Source: Pseudalkalibacillus sp045920555
Lineage (GTDB): Bacteria > Bacillota > Bacilli > Bacillales > Fictibacillaceae
Direction of reading: 5' to 3'
NCBI RefSeq assembly: GCF_045920555.1
Contig: NZ_CP174509.1
Span: forward strand, 1,550,001 to 1,614,000
Length of the DNA stretch: 64,000 nt
Positions 25,935 through 34,995 of the stretch are shown one piece after another. The position numbers and the translations under genes were made by a program. Position 1 is the stretch's first letter. Each line of letters begins with the position of its first letter. The notes beneath the pieces were generated by a model. It did no database searches, was not told the DNA's origin, and worked only from the letters and a program-made list of their open reading frames with translations.

Positions 25935-26396
25935 ATGCAAAAAGTAGTTGAGGGAATCAATCATTGGATAAAAAGATTACCAGAAGAGTACAACTCTATG
26001 TCTGAAAAAGATATTTCTAATCGACCATTACCAAATAAATGGTCTAAAAAAGAGATTTAAGGACATCTATGTGACTCTGCCATAAATAATATTGAAAGAT
26101 TTATAAAAATTCAATATGAAGAACCAGTGTATGTTATTCAATCGTATAATCAAGACCAATGGGTAATGGTTCAGAATTATCAAAATAGACCACTTCATGA
26201 AATAGTAAACCTTTTTCAGACATTAAATAAGCAAATTGTTAATATTGTTAAGAATATTCCTAACGAAAAGTTATCCAACCTATGTGATATAGGAAATAAT
26301 CAACGTAAAACACTAGAGTGGCTTATACAAGATTATCTTGAGCATATGGAACACCATATTCACAATCAAATCTTGATTGAAAATAACGACTTATAA
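25935..26396 (+). pseudogene. DinB-like (DUF664-type) protein with an in-frame nonsense codon
   Basis: The frame from ATG 25935 (GGGGGGGAG upstream) encodes MQKVVEGINHWIKRLPEEYN, then PLPNKWSKKEI, a TAA at 26058-26060, then GHLCDSAINNIERFIKIQYE and continues uninterrupted to LEHMEHHIHNQILIENNDL and the stop at 26396. The layout W-S-x-KEI-[L]-GHLxDSAxNN...H(M)EHHxxQI is that of DinB-superfamily four-helix proteins with metal-binding histidines. A single TTA-to-TAA change at codon 42 would explain the stop. It could be a sequencing error; if real, the gene is inactivated, and recently, because the rest is intact. Confidence 0.8.
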
Positions 26397-26734
26397 ATTT
26401 AATTCTTATTCAAGTAACGGACGCTTTTCTGTAATATGAACTGCACCCTTTTTTATGAATAGGGCCATTTTGTTGAATAAAGGTAGGTATTTCAGAAAGG
26501 GAGTTAGAAGTCAATATTATTTGACGTGTTACTGAATAACAGGAATTGCTCAATTTACTAAATATTCATCTTATATCCCCGTACCATACCGTGTTCTCAA
26601 AAATAGTAATCGAAAAGAAATATTGAGAAAGTGTATGTGAATAATCTAATGAAAAGGGTTTATCTAGATAGAAAAGATTAAAACAATACCAAAGGGAGTA
26701 ATCCGACAAACATACAAAGGAGGAAAAATTATAT
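26397..26734. repeat. Intergenic stretch with two dispersed-repeat copies
   Basis: Cores AACGGACGCTTTTCTGTAAT (26416-26435) and AATAGGGCCATTTTGTTGAA (26458-26477) followed by TAAAGG are tandem, diverged copies of the dispersed element. No gene is visible. A promoter for the hydrolase at 26735 must lie in the last 150 bp. Confidence 0.5.
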
Positions 26735-27604
26735 ATGCCATATAATAACGAAAGGATAGTCCGAGCTAACGGGGTTGACCTCTGCGTTGAGACTTTCGGT
26801 AATCCCAAGGACCCTGCAATCATCCTTATCAGCGGCGCGCCGTTGGCCTGCTCAATGCACTGGTGGGAGGACGTGTTCTGCGAGCGCCTCGCAGCAGGCT
26901 CCCGATTCGTTATTCGCTATGACACCCGCGACTTCGGCCGATCTGTCACCTACGAGCCGGGGGACACGCAGTATAGCCTCCGCGATCTGGCTGCGGACGT
27001 CGTCGGCCTGTTCGACATCTTCCGACTGGCCGACGCCCATCTCGTAGGTTTCGGAGTAGGCGGATGGATTGGCCAACTGGTGGCACTTGATTATCCTGAT
27101 CGGGTTACATCATTAACTCTAATTTCAACAAGACCCAACGCTCATGGTCCTACTGATCTCGACCTTCCAGAACATTCGGAGGAGTTCATGGCACACATTA
27201 GAGAAGCGCCGGAGCCAGACTGGTCAAATCGGGCAGAAGTGATCGATTACATTGTCGATTTTCAATATGCACTTTCCAATTCACATTTTTTTGACAAAAC
27301 GACTAAATATGACCTTGCAGGGCGCATCTTCGATCGCAGCACAAACATTGCGTCGAGTATGAAAAACCCACCTCTTATTGACAAGGGCGATCGTTGGAGG
27401 GAACGACTCGGAGAGGTGGGTGCTCCAACTCTTGTGATTCATGGTACCGAGGATCCCTTCTTTCCCTATGGAAATGCACTTGCCTTAGAGAAGGAGATCC
27501 CTGATACCCAGTTGCTCACCTTAGAAGACACCGGTCACGAGCTTCCTCGGGCGGTCTGGGACGTTGTCATACCAGCGATTTTGCAGCACGCGTCAGACGA
27601 TTAA
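26735..27604 (+). CDS. Alpha/beta hydrolase-fold protein lacking the serine nucleophile, base composition mosaic
   Basis: A 289-residue alpha/beta-hydrolase-fold protein: GNPKDPAIILISGAPLACSM is the oxyanion region, FVIRYDTRDFGRS is conserved, and the acid and base positions are present in HGTEDPFFPYG and DTGHELPRAVW. The nucleophile elbow reads GFGVGG, with Gly107 where the family has Ser (GxSxGG). It may therefore not be a conventional hydrolase. The first ~330 nt are strikingly GC-rich with codons such as CGC, GCC, CTC, CTG and GAC, while the second half matches the AT-rich surroundings, suggesting transfer or recombination. ATG at 26735 has AAAGGAGG about 10 nt upstream. Confidence 0.82.
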   Translation: MPYNNERIVRANGVDLCVETFGNPKDPAIILISGAPLACSMHWWEDVFCERLAAGSRFVIRYDTRDFGRSVTYEPGDTQYSLRDLAADVVGLFDIFRLADAHLVGFGVGGWIGQLVALDYPDRVTSLTLISTRPNAHGPTDLDLPEHSEEFMAHIREAPEPDWSNRAEVIDYIVDFQYALSNSHFFDKTTKYDLAGRIFDRSTNIASSMKNPPLIDKGDRWRERLGEVGAPTLVIHGTEDPFFPYGNALALEKEIPDTQLLTLEDTGHELPRAVWDVVIPAILQHASDD

Positions 27605-27871
27605 CACTCGCAAAAAAAAAGCAGGAGAGCATTGGCTTAGATAATGAAGGGGTGTCGGTTTGCAGTCAACCTAATTGTTTATTAAAGAAAAGGGCGCAAT
27701 TCTTTAAGTGTGTCTTTTTGAATTGGGCAAGATTGTGGTGTAAGAATCGTTGAAGGAGATTGATATGTAAATTCAATTTATTTATTTTCATGATATTACT
27801 TGAATTTTAGATAACTGAATGATAATATCAGTAACAATAAAATATTTAAATAAAAATAAATAGCGATAACT

Positions 27872-28036
27872 TCTTATCCAGAGTGGTGGAGGGATAGGCC
27901 CTATGAAACCCGGCAACCATCAAGTCAAAATATTGTCTTGAACGGTGCTAATTCCTACAAAGGTGTCAACCTTTGAAAGATGAGAGGAAAGTATGTAATA
28001 ATACGAACCTCTCTTTAAACAAAGAGAGGTTTTTTA
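27872..28036 (+). ncRNA. SAM-I (S-box) riboswitch with terminator
   Basis: The aptamer shows TTCTTATCCAGAGTGGTGGA, then GGGATAGGCCCTATGAAACC and CGGCAACC, followed by GGTGCTAATTCCTAC and the closing GAAAGATGAGAGGAA region, all S-box hallmarks. The terminator AACCTCTCTTT/AAAGAGAGGTT with T6 is at 28006-28036. SAM binding would terminate transcription, so the gene at 28075 is expressed when SAM or methionine is low. Confidence 0.92.
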
Positions 28037-28074
28037 AATGGAAAGAGGCTTATCGCTCAAAGGAGCGAGATTAA

Positions 28075-28440
28075 ATGGAAAGAGCAGTGTTTGGTGCAAG
28101 CGGGTTTTTTAGTCAAAAAGCTTTTATTACAGGTTTTCGTGGTATTGAAAATGTTCGAATAGGACATCTAAGAGGGAAAAATCTAGATATAGTAGAAATA
28201 TGGATTAATCCCTGGAAGGTATCTTATAATGAATTATTAGAATTGTTTTTTGACTTACATGACCCAACATCTAAAGAAGGAAATCAATCATTGATTTTCT
28301 TCTCTGATAAAAACCAATTAACATTAGCTAAACAAAAGAAAAGTGAGCTGAAACATATTTTTAAAGATAAAATTATTACAAGAATTACTCCAGCATGTGA
28401 ACATATTAATGACCTAAAAGAGATAAAATTTATGTCTTAA
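28075..28440 (+). CDS. MsrA-like protein lacking the catalytic cysteine
   Basis: A 121-residue protein that resembles a shortened MsrA (peptide methionine-S-sulfoxide reductase): VFGASGFFSQKAFITGFRGIENVRIGHLRG aligns with the MsrA start, VSYNELLELFFDLHDPTS matches the conserved ISYExLLELFFxIHDPT, and RITPACEHIND aligns with the C-terminal PAxxF region. The catalytic Cys of GCFWG is absent (SGFFS here), and the central GGxxxNPTYExVCxGxTGHAE stretch is missing, so normal MsrA chemistry is not expected. ATG at 28075 has AAAGGAG 9-15 nt upstream. S-box control directly upstream links it to methionine metabolism. One Cys remains near residue 109. Function unknown. Confidence 0.75.
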   Translation: MERAVFGASGFFSQKAFITGFRGIENVRIGHLRGKNLDIVEIWINPWKVSYNELLELFFDLHDPTSKEGNQSLIFFSDKNQLTLAKQKKSELKHIFKDKIITRITPACEHINDLKEIKFMS

Positions 28441-28661
28441 TAAAAATTTCACATTGTAACCACAGAACATCGCAATAAGTAAAATACTTCCTATTCAGCG
28501 GCCTCCGGTTTTTCTTAGGGATATTACTCGGAGCATAATATGTATTTAAAATAATCGAAAAAGTAAGAATAGTAAAAAATATTCTAATTCCTACTTAAAT
28601 TATAGGAATACACGTATTAAAATTTCGTAAAATAGATTAATAAACGAAAAGGGGGAAAAAG

Positions 28662-30044
28662 ATGAACACATTTCTTATCTTCGTAAACGTCGCGGTATTA
28701 TTATTGCTTATGTTTGGTTTGTTCTTAATGCAAAAGAAGCATGTATCTTTTTCAAAACGCGTATTCACAGGCTTAGGTTTAGGTATTATTTTCGGTTATA
28801 TAATTCATGCAATCTATGGAACTGGGCATGAAGTTACAGTCGGAACAATTGATTGGTTTAGCATTGTTGGCAGTGGTTATGTAAAACTATTACAAATGGT
28901 TGTAATGCCGCTGGTATTCATTTCAATTGTCGGAGCGTTTACGAAATTAAGATTGACTAAAAATATCGGGAAAATTAGTTTCCTTGTCATTGGAATACTG
29001 CTTGGAACGACTGCTATTTCGGCAGCAATTGGAATTGGTTCCGCGTTAGGATTTGGACTTGATGGCATAGAGTTAACTGCTGGTGATGCAGAGAACGCTC
29101 GAAATGAGCAATTACAGGAACGTGCTGTGACTGTAGAAAATATGACGATTCCTCAACAAATCCTTGAGTTAATTCCAAGCAATCCATTTCTAGATTTAAC
29201 AGGTGCTCGTGCAACCTCTACAATTGCAGTTGTATTTTTTGCTGTATTTGTCGGGATTGGCTACCTTGGAGTAAAACGAAAAGATCCTGAGCCTGCTGAA
29301 TTTTTTGCGAAAATTATCGATAGTTTATACGCTGTTATCATGAGAGTTGTAACGTTAATTCTCCGTCTAACACCATATGGTATCCTGGCAATTATTACAA
29401 AAGTTGCTGCTACAAGTGATTATGACGCATTCATGAAATTAGGCAAGTTTGTTGTGGCTTCTTATGTGGCATTAATTTTGGTGTTTATTGTGCATTTACT
29501 GTTGTTGTCATTTGCAAAACTAAACCCTGTAAATTATGTAAAAAAAGGGCTGCCAACTTTAACATTTGCCTTTACATCACGTACAAGTGCTGGAACACTG
29601 CCGATGACAATTAAGACACAAACAAAGGATTTTGGTGTTTCGGAAGGGATTGCAAACTTTGCTGGTTCCTTTGGACTTTCAATTGGTCAAAATGGATGTG
29701 CTGGTGTTTATCCGGCAATGTTAGCCGTTATGGTAGCTCCAGCCGCCGGTGTTGACCCTACAAGTCCATCATTTATTATTTCTCTAATTTTGGTAGTGGC
29801 AATCAGTTCATTTGGTGTCGCAGGTGTCGGGGGAGGAGCAACCTTTGCAGCTCTCATCGTACTATCCGTCATGAATCTTCCAATTGCGATTGTTGGGCTG
29901 TTAATCTCAGTTGAACCTCTTATCGACATGGGCCGTACTGCTGTAAACGTCAGTGGAGCAATGACATCTGGTATCCTAACAAGCAGAGCCACAGGAGAAT
30001 TCGAAAACGAAGTCTACCAGCAGCAAAATGTTGTAGAAGCGTAA
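28662..30044 (+). CDS. tcyP: L-cystine transporter, sodium/dicarboxylate symporter family
   Basis: A 460-residue DAACS-family symporter with about eight helices and two re-entrant loops; the first re-entrant loop is around TSRTSAGTLPMTIKTQTKDFGVSEG and the substrate-binding helix around PLIDMGRTAVNVSGAMTSG. The overall sequence closely resembles B. subtilis TcyP, a high-affinity cystine importer. ATG at 28662 follows AAAAGGGGGA. It stands 221 bp after the S-box MsrA-like gene; both concern sulfur amino acids. Whether the S-box also governs tcyP is uncertain, as no terminator is obvious between them. Confidence 0.92.
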   Translation: MNTFLIFVNVAVLLLLMFGLFLMQKKHVSFSKRVFTGLGLGIIFGYIIHAIYGTGHEVTVGTIDWFSIVGSGYVKLLQMVVMPLVFISIVGAFTKLRLTKNIGKISFLVIGILLGTTAISAAIGIGSALGFGLDGIELTAGDAENARNEQLQERAVTVENMTIPQQILELIPSNPFLDLTGARATSTIAVVFFAVFVGIGYLGVKRKDPEPAEFFAKIIDSLYAVIMRVVTLILRLTPYGILAIITKVAATSDYDAFMKLGKFVVASYVALILVFIVHLLLLSFAKLNPVNYVKKGLPTLTFAFTSRTSAGTLPMTIKTQTKDFGVSEGIANFAGSFGLSIGQNGCAGVYPAMLAVMVAPAAGVDPTSPSFIISLILVVAISSFGVAGVGGGATFAALIVLSVMNLPIAIVGLLISVEPLIDMGRTAVNVSGAMTSGILTSRATGEFENEVYQQQNVVEA

Positions 30045-30762
30045 ATTAAATTGGTGACAGGCACCATTCATGTACAAATAATACATTTTTTATGTGCTAG
30101 ACCGACAGTGCTCAAATGTTAGTACCTGACCCCATACATTTTATTCTGAATATCATATTTGGCTATCCAATTTTTAGCTGAAATAAATCATAGGAAATTA
30201 CTTTATAATTAATTCTAATTTTTTTGAAAGGCTCGCTTAAGTTGACAAACCAGTTCAACCATAAATGCTCCGAGTGTATTAACTGTGGTAGAGCCATGCT
30301 TAGAGAAAAAAGAGTCCCAAGTGAAAAGCATTTGGGATTCTTTTTAGTTGCATTAGTGATTTTGTGTATATCCAACTAATAAGGTGATCCAGGAGCCCAA
30401 GGCAATTAAAAATTAATATCGTTTGCTTTACATTTACATGGTATAGGGATTCGTGATTTCTAATTGTCCCTATTGTGGATTTAAAACAAAGTGAAACCCT
30501 TTAAATAGGAGTTTTTCTTATTAAGCAATCGGGCGCTTTCCATGAACAAGGATAAGTGCTCATTTTTCATTTTAGGTCCATATTCTTTAAATAAGGAAAG
30601 AGAAGGTAATTCACCTTGAAAGGTAAAAGTTATGTAATAAAAAGAGAAGCTTATTGGAACAAGGAAAATTATCTAAAACAAATAAAGTAACAAGGCTAAG
30701 AAGGATGTTCTATAAATCTGTTAAAATATAAATGAAATCTTAACTGATATATGGGAGGTAAA
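30045..30762. other. Repeat-rich intergenic region with a possible small CxxCxxC membrane-peptide ORF
   Basis: 30051-30137 holds GGTGACAGGCACC/ACCTGACCCC-type dispersed repeats. Plus-strand 30241-30378 can encode a 45-residue peptide from TTG with CSECINCG (Cys-X2-Cys-X2-Cys) and a C-terminal hydrophobic segment GFFLVALVILCIS, but its middle overlaps a terminator-like hairpin (GAGTCCCAA/TTGGGATTC, T5) at 30310-30344. A dispersed-element copy (AGCAATCGGGCGCTTTCCAT core) lies at 30524-30543. Confidence 0.35.
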
Positions 30763-31143
30763 ATGAAAAAAATAAAGGATTGGGCAAAGAACTTAAAACG
30801 ACAAATTTTTATTCTATACTTTGCTTATAAAGATGAAAGAGTACCTGGGTATGCTAAAGTATTTACAGCTTGTGTTGTAGCATATGCGTTCAGTCCTATT
30901 GACCTGATACCTGATTTTATACCGATTCTTGGTTACTTAGACGATGTAATTATTGTTCCATTAGGGATAATGTTTGCGTTAAAAATGATACCAAAGGATG
31001 TAATATCGGACTGTGAAGTTAAAGCAGAAGAAAGGATAAATAATGGTAAGCCGAAGAATTGGATAGTTGGTTCACTAATAGTTTTGATATGGAGCGTAAT
31101 GATATTATGGATTATTTTGAAGGTATATCGATTCTTCAGCTAA
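30763..31143 (+). CDS. YkvA-family (DUF1232) membrane protein
   Basis: A 126-residue protein with the DUF1232 core AYAFSPIDLIPDFIPILGYLDDVIIVPLGIMFALKMIP (residues ~45-85), a conserved pair of hydrophobic segments, and a third hydrophobic segment at the C-terminus (WIVGSLIVLIWSVMILWIIL). The family is widespread and its function unknown. ATG at 30763 uses GGGAGGT 4-9 nt upstream; the ATG at 30751 contains that site within its own first codons and is less likely. It is flanked by dispersed repeats. Confidence 0.85.
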   Translation: MKKIKDWAKNLKRQIFILYFAYKDERVPGYAKVFTACVVAYAFSPIDLIPDFIPILGYLDDVIIVPLGIMFALKMIPKDVISDCEVKAEERINNGKPKNWIVGSLIVLIWSVMILWIILKVYRFFS

Positions 31144-31376
31144 CGGGTACGTTAGTTTAATAAGAATTAAGTGGTTTTATGAGTGAGGTCAGATTTTAGT
31201 TATTCAATTAAAGGGCGTAATTCAAGGGTATTTAATTGCGTTCATTGTTCCGTTAAAGGAGGCGTTGATTCGAAAAAAGGATTACGCGCCTATTTGTTTA
31301 CTATCTAACTATTGGGCAGGATTCTAGAGTAAAGGTTTTGTCTACTTAATCAAAGATGATGTGGTGGGAAGGAAAA
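31144..31376. repeat. Cluster of dispersed-element copies
   Basis: Three diverged copies lie in tandem: around AATTAAAGGGCGTAATTCAA (31206-31225), TTCCGTTAAAGGAGGCGTTG (31249-31268, ending in ACGCGCC) and CTATTGGGCAGGATTCTAGA (31311-31330). No gene is seen. Confidence 0.5.
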
Positions 31377-32054
31377 ATGAAGACTTATTTAGACATAGCT
31401 GTTTTAAATAATATAGCTTGGTGTGAAATTATATGTAAGACTCATCAAATAGAATACTCGTCAAGTAGGCATGTGTGGGGCATACTATCTAAAGCACCTC
31501 CGTTTTATCCGGATATCATTACATCAAGTAAGGCTGCAACAACTAAAGAAGTGGTTGATTTCATGGGAGATAAGAACATTCTATCTATCAAAGATAGTTT
31601 TGCGGATCTTAAATTGCAGCCATACGGATTTAAGCAACTATTTCAGGCAGAGTGGATTTATCATCCTCCTATTTCTATGCCTAAACTTCTTGATTCGCCT
31701 TGGCGTGTTATAGCAACAGAAGATGAATTGAAAAAGTGGACCTCAGTTCATGGATCAGAACAGGTAATAAAGAAAAATCTTTTGGGGCGAAATGATGTGA
31801 AAATCTTCATCCATGAACATAAAGATGGTATATCGGGATTTATTGCTAATTTAGGTGCTGATGTTGTAGGAATATCCAATGTGTTTTCAAATGGATATAT
31901 AGAAAAGGACCTGTGGTCAGATATCGTTCATGTCGTTTCAACTGTATTTCCTGATTTATCAATGGTCGGGTATGAACACGATGATGATCTCAAATCTGCA
32001 CTATCCTGTGGATGGGTGTCACTAGGTCCACTATATGTTTGGGTAAAATCATGA
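31377..32054 (+). CDS. GNAT-like acetyltransferase-fold protein, uncharacterised
   Basis: A 225-residue soluble protein. I do not recognise a named family with certainty. The C-terminal half (VKIFIHEHKDGISGFIANLGADVVGISNVFSNG ... LSMVGYEHDDDLKSALSCGWVSLGPLYVWVKS) resembles GNAT-fold proteins, in which a sheet 'I(S)GFIANLG..VVGISNVF' precedes a C-terminal 'GW.SLGPLYVW(V/L)K' ending common in uncharacterised Bacillus members. The coenzyme A-binding Q/RxxGxG/A motif is not evident. ATG at 31377 (MKTYLDIAVLNNIAWC) follows GGGAAGG; the upstream frame from 31356 is less likely. Confidence 0.6.
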   Translation: MKTYLDIAVLNNIAWCEIICKTHQIEYSSSRHVWGILSKAPPFYPDIITSSKAATTKEVVDFMGDKNILSIKDSFADLKLQPYGFKQLFQAEWIYHPPISMPKLLDSPWRVIATEDELKKWTSVHGSEQVIKKNLLGRNDVKIFIHEHKDGISGFIANLGADVVGISNVFSNGYIEKDLWSDIVHVVSTVFPDLSMVGYEHDDDLKSALSCGWVSLGPLYVWVKS

Positions 32055-32164
32055 TTTAATTTAAATAAAAAGTAAATTAATTGGTATACCCTAGAAGTAA
32101 ATATTGTTTGTAAACATCAAATGAAAATTTCTCGTTAATCAATATATAATTCAAGAAAAGGGGG

Positions 32165-34799
32165 CCGCTCGACAAGTTCTGTTATAAGCGCTTTAAAGCG
32201 TGAAATACAGAGGATTATTGTGTTTAATCCTAACTTTACAACGAAGGATGGGAATGACGGAACCATGTTTCCCGAAACCATCCCGTCAATACTCCTGCAT
32301 GCGTCATGACTGACAGGTCATGGGGTTTGAAGAACAGGTGGATTCGGCAGAACGAAGGCTGAAGCCAAAAGGTATGCCAACGGATATGCCACACGGCTGA
32401 AAAACTGGATAGGGTGAGAATCGTTCTTTGAGATAGGAACTGACGAACTTCCGAAGGTACGGGTCTAGATTTTCAACATGGGGAAACCCATGTCCCATCT
32501 CACGATGGGGTGAGTGGCGTAGAGTAAAAGTGCCCCCTCTGAAATACGCTATACCGAACAACGGCGGTATCCAGCTCACAGGCTTACAGGAAGCACCTAC
32601 ATCTAGTATGGATAGCTACGTTGTAAGGGACTTGGAAAGCAAGGGACGTTGAAACAAGGGCTGTCACCTAAAATGGTTGCTATAAGGCAAATGCTGAAAT
32701 ACATTTATCCTTGTGAGGGTAGGGGCATGACTTATGAATCACCTGTAATGGGAGTGGAGGAATAGCCCCAAGTCTAATAAATGAAACGATTATTTTCCAA
32801 AAGTGAATGGCACCGATCGGGTAGGACAGTGGGAACATCACTTCCGTAAGGAGGGATGCCACAGTGCCAACGCTGCGAAACTGGGATTATTACGGTATGA
32901 CGGAGACATTTACGGGACTATATGAAAAAGCTAGCGACGGAGAAACGTTTTCGTATCTATACGACACCATCGTATCAAGAGAAAACATCCTCCTAGCCTA
33001 CCGCTCAATCAAAACCAACAAAGGTTCCAAAACACCCGGTACCGATGGAAAAACCATCGACGACATGAAAGAGCTATCAGAGAACGACCTTGTTACAAAG
33101 GTCCGAAACAAACTCAAAAACTATCACCCGAAGAAAGTGCGAAGGAAATGGATTGAAAAAGAAAATGGGAAATGGAGACCTCTTGGTATCCCCTGTATTC
33201 TGGATAGAGTAATCCAACAAAGTTTTAAACAAATCCTCGAGCCCATCGCTGAATCCAAGTTCTACAAACATAGCTATGGATTCAGACCCCTTCGGTCTGC
33301 TCATCATGCTATGGCAAGGATACAATACTTGATTAATCAAGCGCAACTACACTTCGTAATAGATATAGATATCAAAAGCTTCTTTGATAATGTTAATCAT
33401 ACACTATTGAACAAGCAACTATGGAATACGGGTATACAAGACCGTAAGGTGCTAGCCTGTATATCAAAAATGATTAAAGCAGAGATTGATGGTGAAGGAG
33501 CCCCAGAAAAAGGGACACCACAAGGTGGGATTTTATCTCCCCTTCTATCAAATATCGTGCTAAATGACTTGGATCAATGGGTTACAGGACAATGGGAATT
33601 CTTCCCGCTAACCAAATCGTTTAAATCAGATGTTGGAGCGAGACTTGCGAAGAAGCGTACAAACTTGAAAGAGGGATACCTCGTCCGCTATGCGGACGAT
33701 TTCAAAATTCTCTGTCGAGATGGAAAGACTGCCCAACGTTGGTATCATGCCGTTCGGCTATTCTTGAAAGAACGTCTACATCTAGACATTTCTCCAGAAA
33801 AGTCCCAGATTGTCAATCTGAGAAAAAGAGAATCCGAATTTCTAGGATTCACAATTCGTGCGAATAAAAAGGGTGAAAAGCGTGTCGCACATACGGGCAT
33901 TGTCTCTTCTAAAAAGAAGAAAATCAAACAGGAAGCGAAAAAGCTTATCCAAAGATTAAAAGCTTCCCCTACTGCTCAAAATGTCCAGCGCTTTAATAGT
34001 TTTGTGTTAGGGCTTCACAATTACTTCAAACGAGCGACACATGTCAGCCTAGAGTTCTCACGTCTTGCCTTTGATTTAAAACCATTCTTGTATAACCGCC
34101 TTCGACAAATTGGTACAGAGGAACATCCGTTTAATCCACCACCTATTTATAAGAAGCTTTTTAGCTTAAAGACAAAAACCATCAAGATAAATGATATGTA
34201 TCTCTTCCCAATAGGTAATGTAAAAACTGTCAACGCGATGAACTTCAGTCCAAAGCTTACGCTTTTCACCGATGAAGGTAGAGAGCGTTTCTATAAGAAA
34301 CTTCGACCGGATATTCAAAATGAAGTCAGTCAATTGATGAAAGCAGTTCTGCCCAATCGAAGTATAGAATACATGGACAATCGGATTAGTCGCTACAGTA
34401 TGAAATTGGGGAAATGCGAAATTACAGGGCAGTATTTGCTTGCCCATAATGTCCATTGTCATCATTATCTCCCGAAACATTTTGGAGGCAATGACCAGTT
34501 TCATAATCTCCGTATCCTCCATGAAGATGTTCATCGCTTAATTCATATGAAGGATGATCAAAGGATTGACTCATTCCTCTACAAGCTGGGAATAAATCAA
34601 CCGATGCTAAACAAGATTAACCAGTACCGCAAGGTGTGTAAATTAGATAGCATCGAATCTTCCCGTCTCGAAGGGTAACAAGGAACTTATAATCTAGTAC
34701 ATTTTATTAGATGGAGCGCCGAATGCTGGGAAACTAGCACGTTTGGTGTGGAGCAGGGGAAAAGCCGGAGATAACTTCAAACGCTTACCTATTGCTGAC
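32165..34799 (+). mobile_element. Group II intron, apparently intact, with multidomain encoded protein
   Basis: The RNA domains I-III precede the encoded protein (32864-34678). Domain V is a canonical 34-mer at 34716-34749: GCGCCGAAT, upper stem GCTGG, GAAA tetraloop, CTAGC, AC bulge, GTTTGGTGT, with all 9+5 pairs formed. Domain VI follows, with a bulged A at 34791 in CCTATTGCT and a probable 3' end at GAC (34797-34799). The 5' end is approximate because I could not find a clear GUGYG. The intron sits between the GNAT-like gene and a terminator-like hairpin. Confidence 0.85.
32864..34678 (+). CDS. ltrA: Group II intron reverse transcriptase/maturase with HNH endonuclease domain (LtrA-like)
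   Basis: A 604-residue intron-encoded protein: RT motifs from about residue 50 (GTDGKTIDDM; KWRPLGIPCILDRVIQQ; HSYGFRPLRSAHHAM; FVIDIDIKSFFDNVNH; GTPQGGILSPLLSNIVLNDLD; and the active-site YADDF in LVRYADDFKILCRDG), maturase domain X after residue ~340, and an HNH endonuclease at the C-terminus (CEITGQ ... HCHHYLPKHFGGND ... NLRILHEDVHRLIH). It splices its intron and primes retrohoming. GTG at 32864 follows AAGGAGGG. All catalytic residues look intact, so the element may be mobile. Confidence 0.95.
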   Translation: MPTLRNWDYYGMTETFTGLYEKASDGETFSYLYDTIVSRENILLAYRSIKTNKGSKTPGTDGKTIDDMKELSENDLVTKVRNKLKNYHPKKVRRKWIEKENGKWRPLGIPCILDRVIQQSFKQILEPIAESKFYKHSYGFRPLRSAHHAMARIQYLINQAQLHFVIDIDIKSFFDNVNHTLLNKQLWNTGIQDRKVLACISKMIKAEIDGEGAPEKGTPQGGILSPLLSNIVLNDLDQWVTGQWEFFPLTKSFKSDVGARLAKKRTNLKEGYLVRYADDFKILCRDGKTAQRWYHAVRLFLKERLHLDISPEKSQIVNLRKRESEFLGFTIRANKKGEKRVAHTGIVSSKKKKIKQEAKKLIQRLKASPTAQNVQRFNSFVLGLHNYFKRATHVSLEFSRLAFDLKPFLYNRLRQIGTEEHPFNPPPIYKKLFSLKTKTIKINDMYLFPIGNVKTVNAMNFSPKLTLFTDEGRERFYKKLRPDIQNEVSQLMKAVLPNRSIEYMDNRISRYSMKLGKCEITGQYLLAHNVHCHHYLPKHFGGNDQFHNLRILHEDVHRLIHMKDDQRIDSFLYKLGINQPMLNKINQYRKVCKLDSIESSRLEG

Positions 34800-34841
34800 A
34801 ATAGCTGAAGATCGAACGGATGATTTCCAGCTATTTTTTTT
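34800..34841 (+). terminator. Terminator-like hairpin in the 3' exon of the intron
   Basis: AATAGCTG at 34800-34807 pairs with CAGCTATT at 34828-34835, followed by T6. The intron's 3' end abuts the left arm, so the insertion is immediately upstream of the hairpin. Confidence 0.55.
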
Positions 34842-34977
34842 GTTCCGTTAGGCGGATTAATGGAATAATGTTAAAATTTATCAATAAGGTACAAGGGACC
34901 CGGCACCTTGCACCTGAAAATTATTCTGAAATTTATAAAAAGTGGTTGAATATATGGGTAATATGATGTAGGATATA

Positions 34978-34991
34978 AGTAAGCGCATACA
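34978..34991 (+). promoter_or_regulatory. CcpA catabolite-responsive element (cre) upstream of licT
   Basis: AGTAAGCGCATACA matches the cre consensus TGWAANCGNWNNCA at all but the first position. It lies just upstream of the RAT element, as expected for carbon-catabolite repression of the beta-glucoside operon. Confidence 0.6.
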
Positions 34992-34995
34992 GAGC

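Noticed and set aside
30163..30375. Minus-strand 70-codon frame
   Set aside because: It is opposite a hairpin and the small Cys-rich frame, and has no ribosome-binding site.
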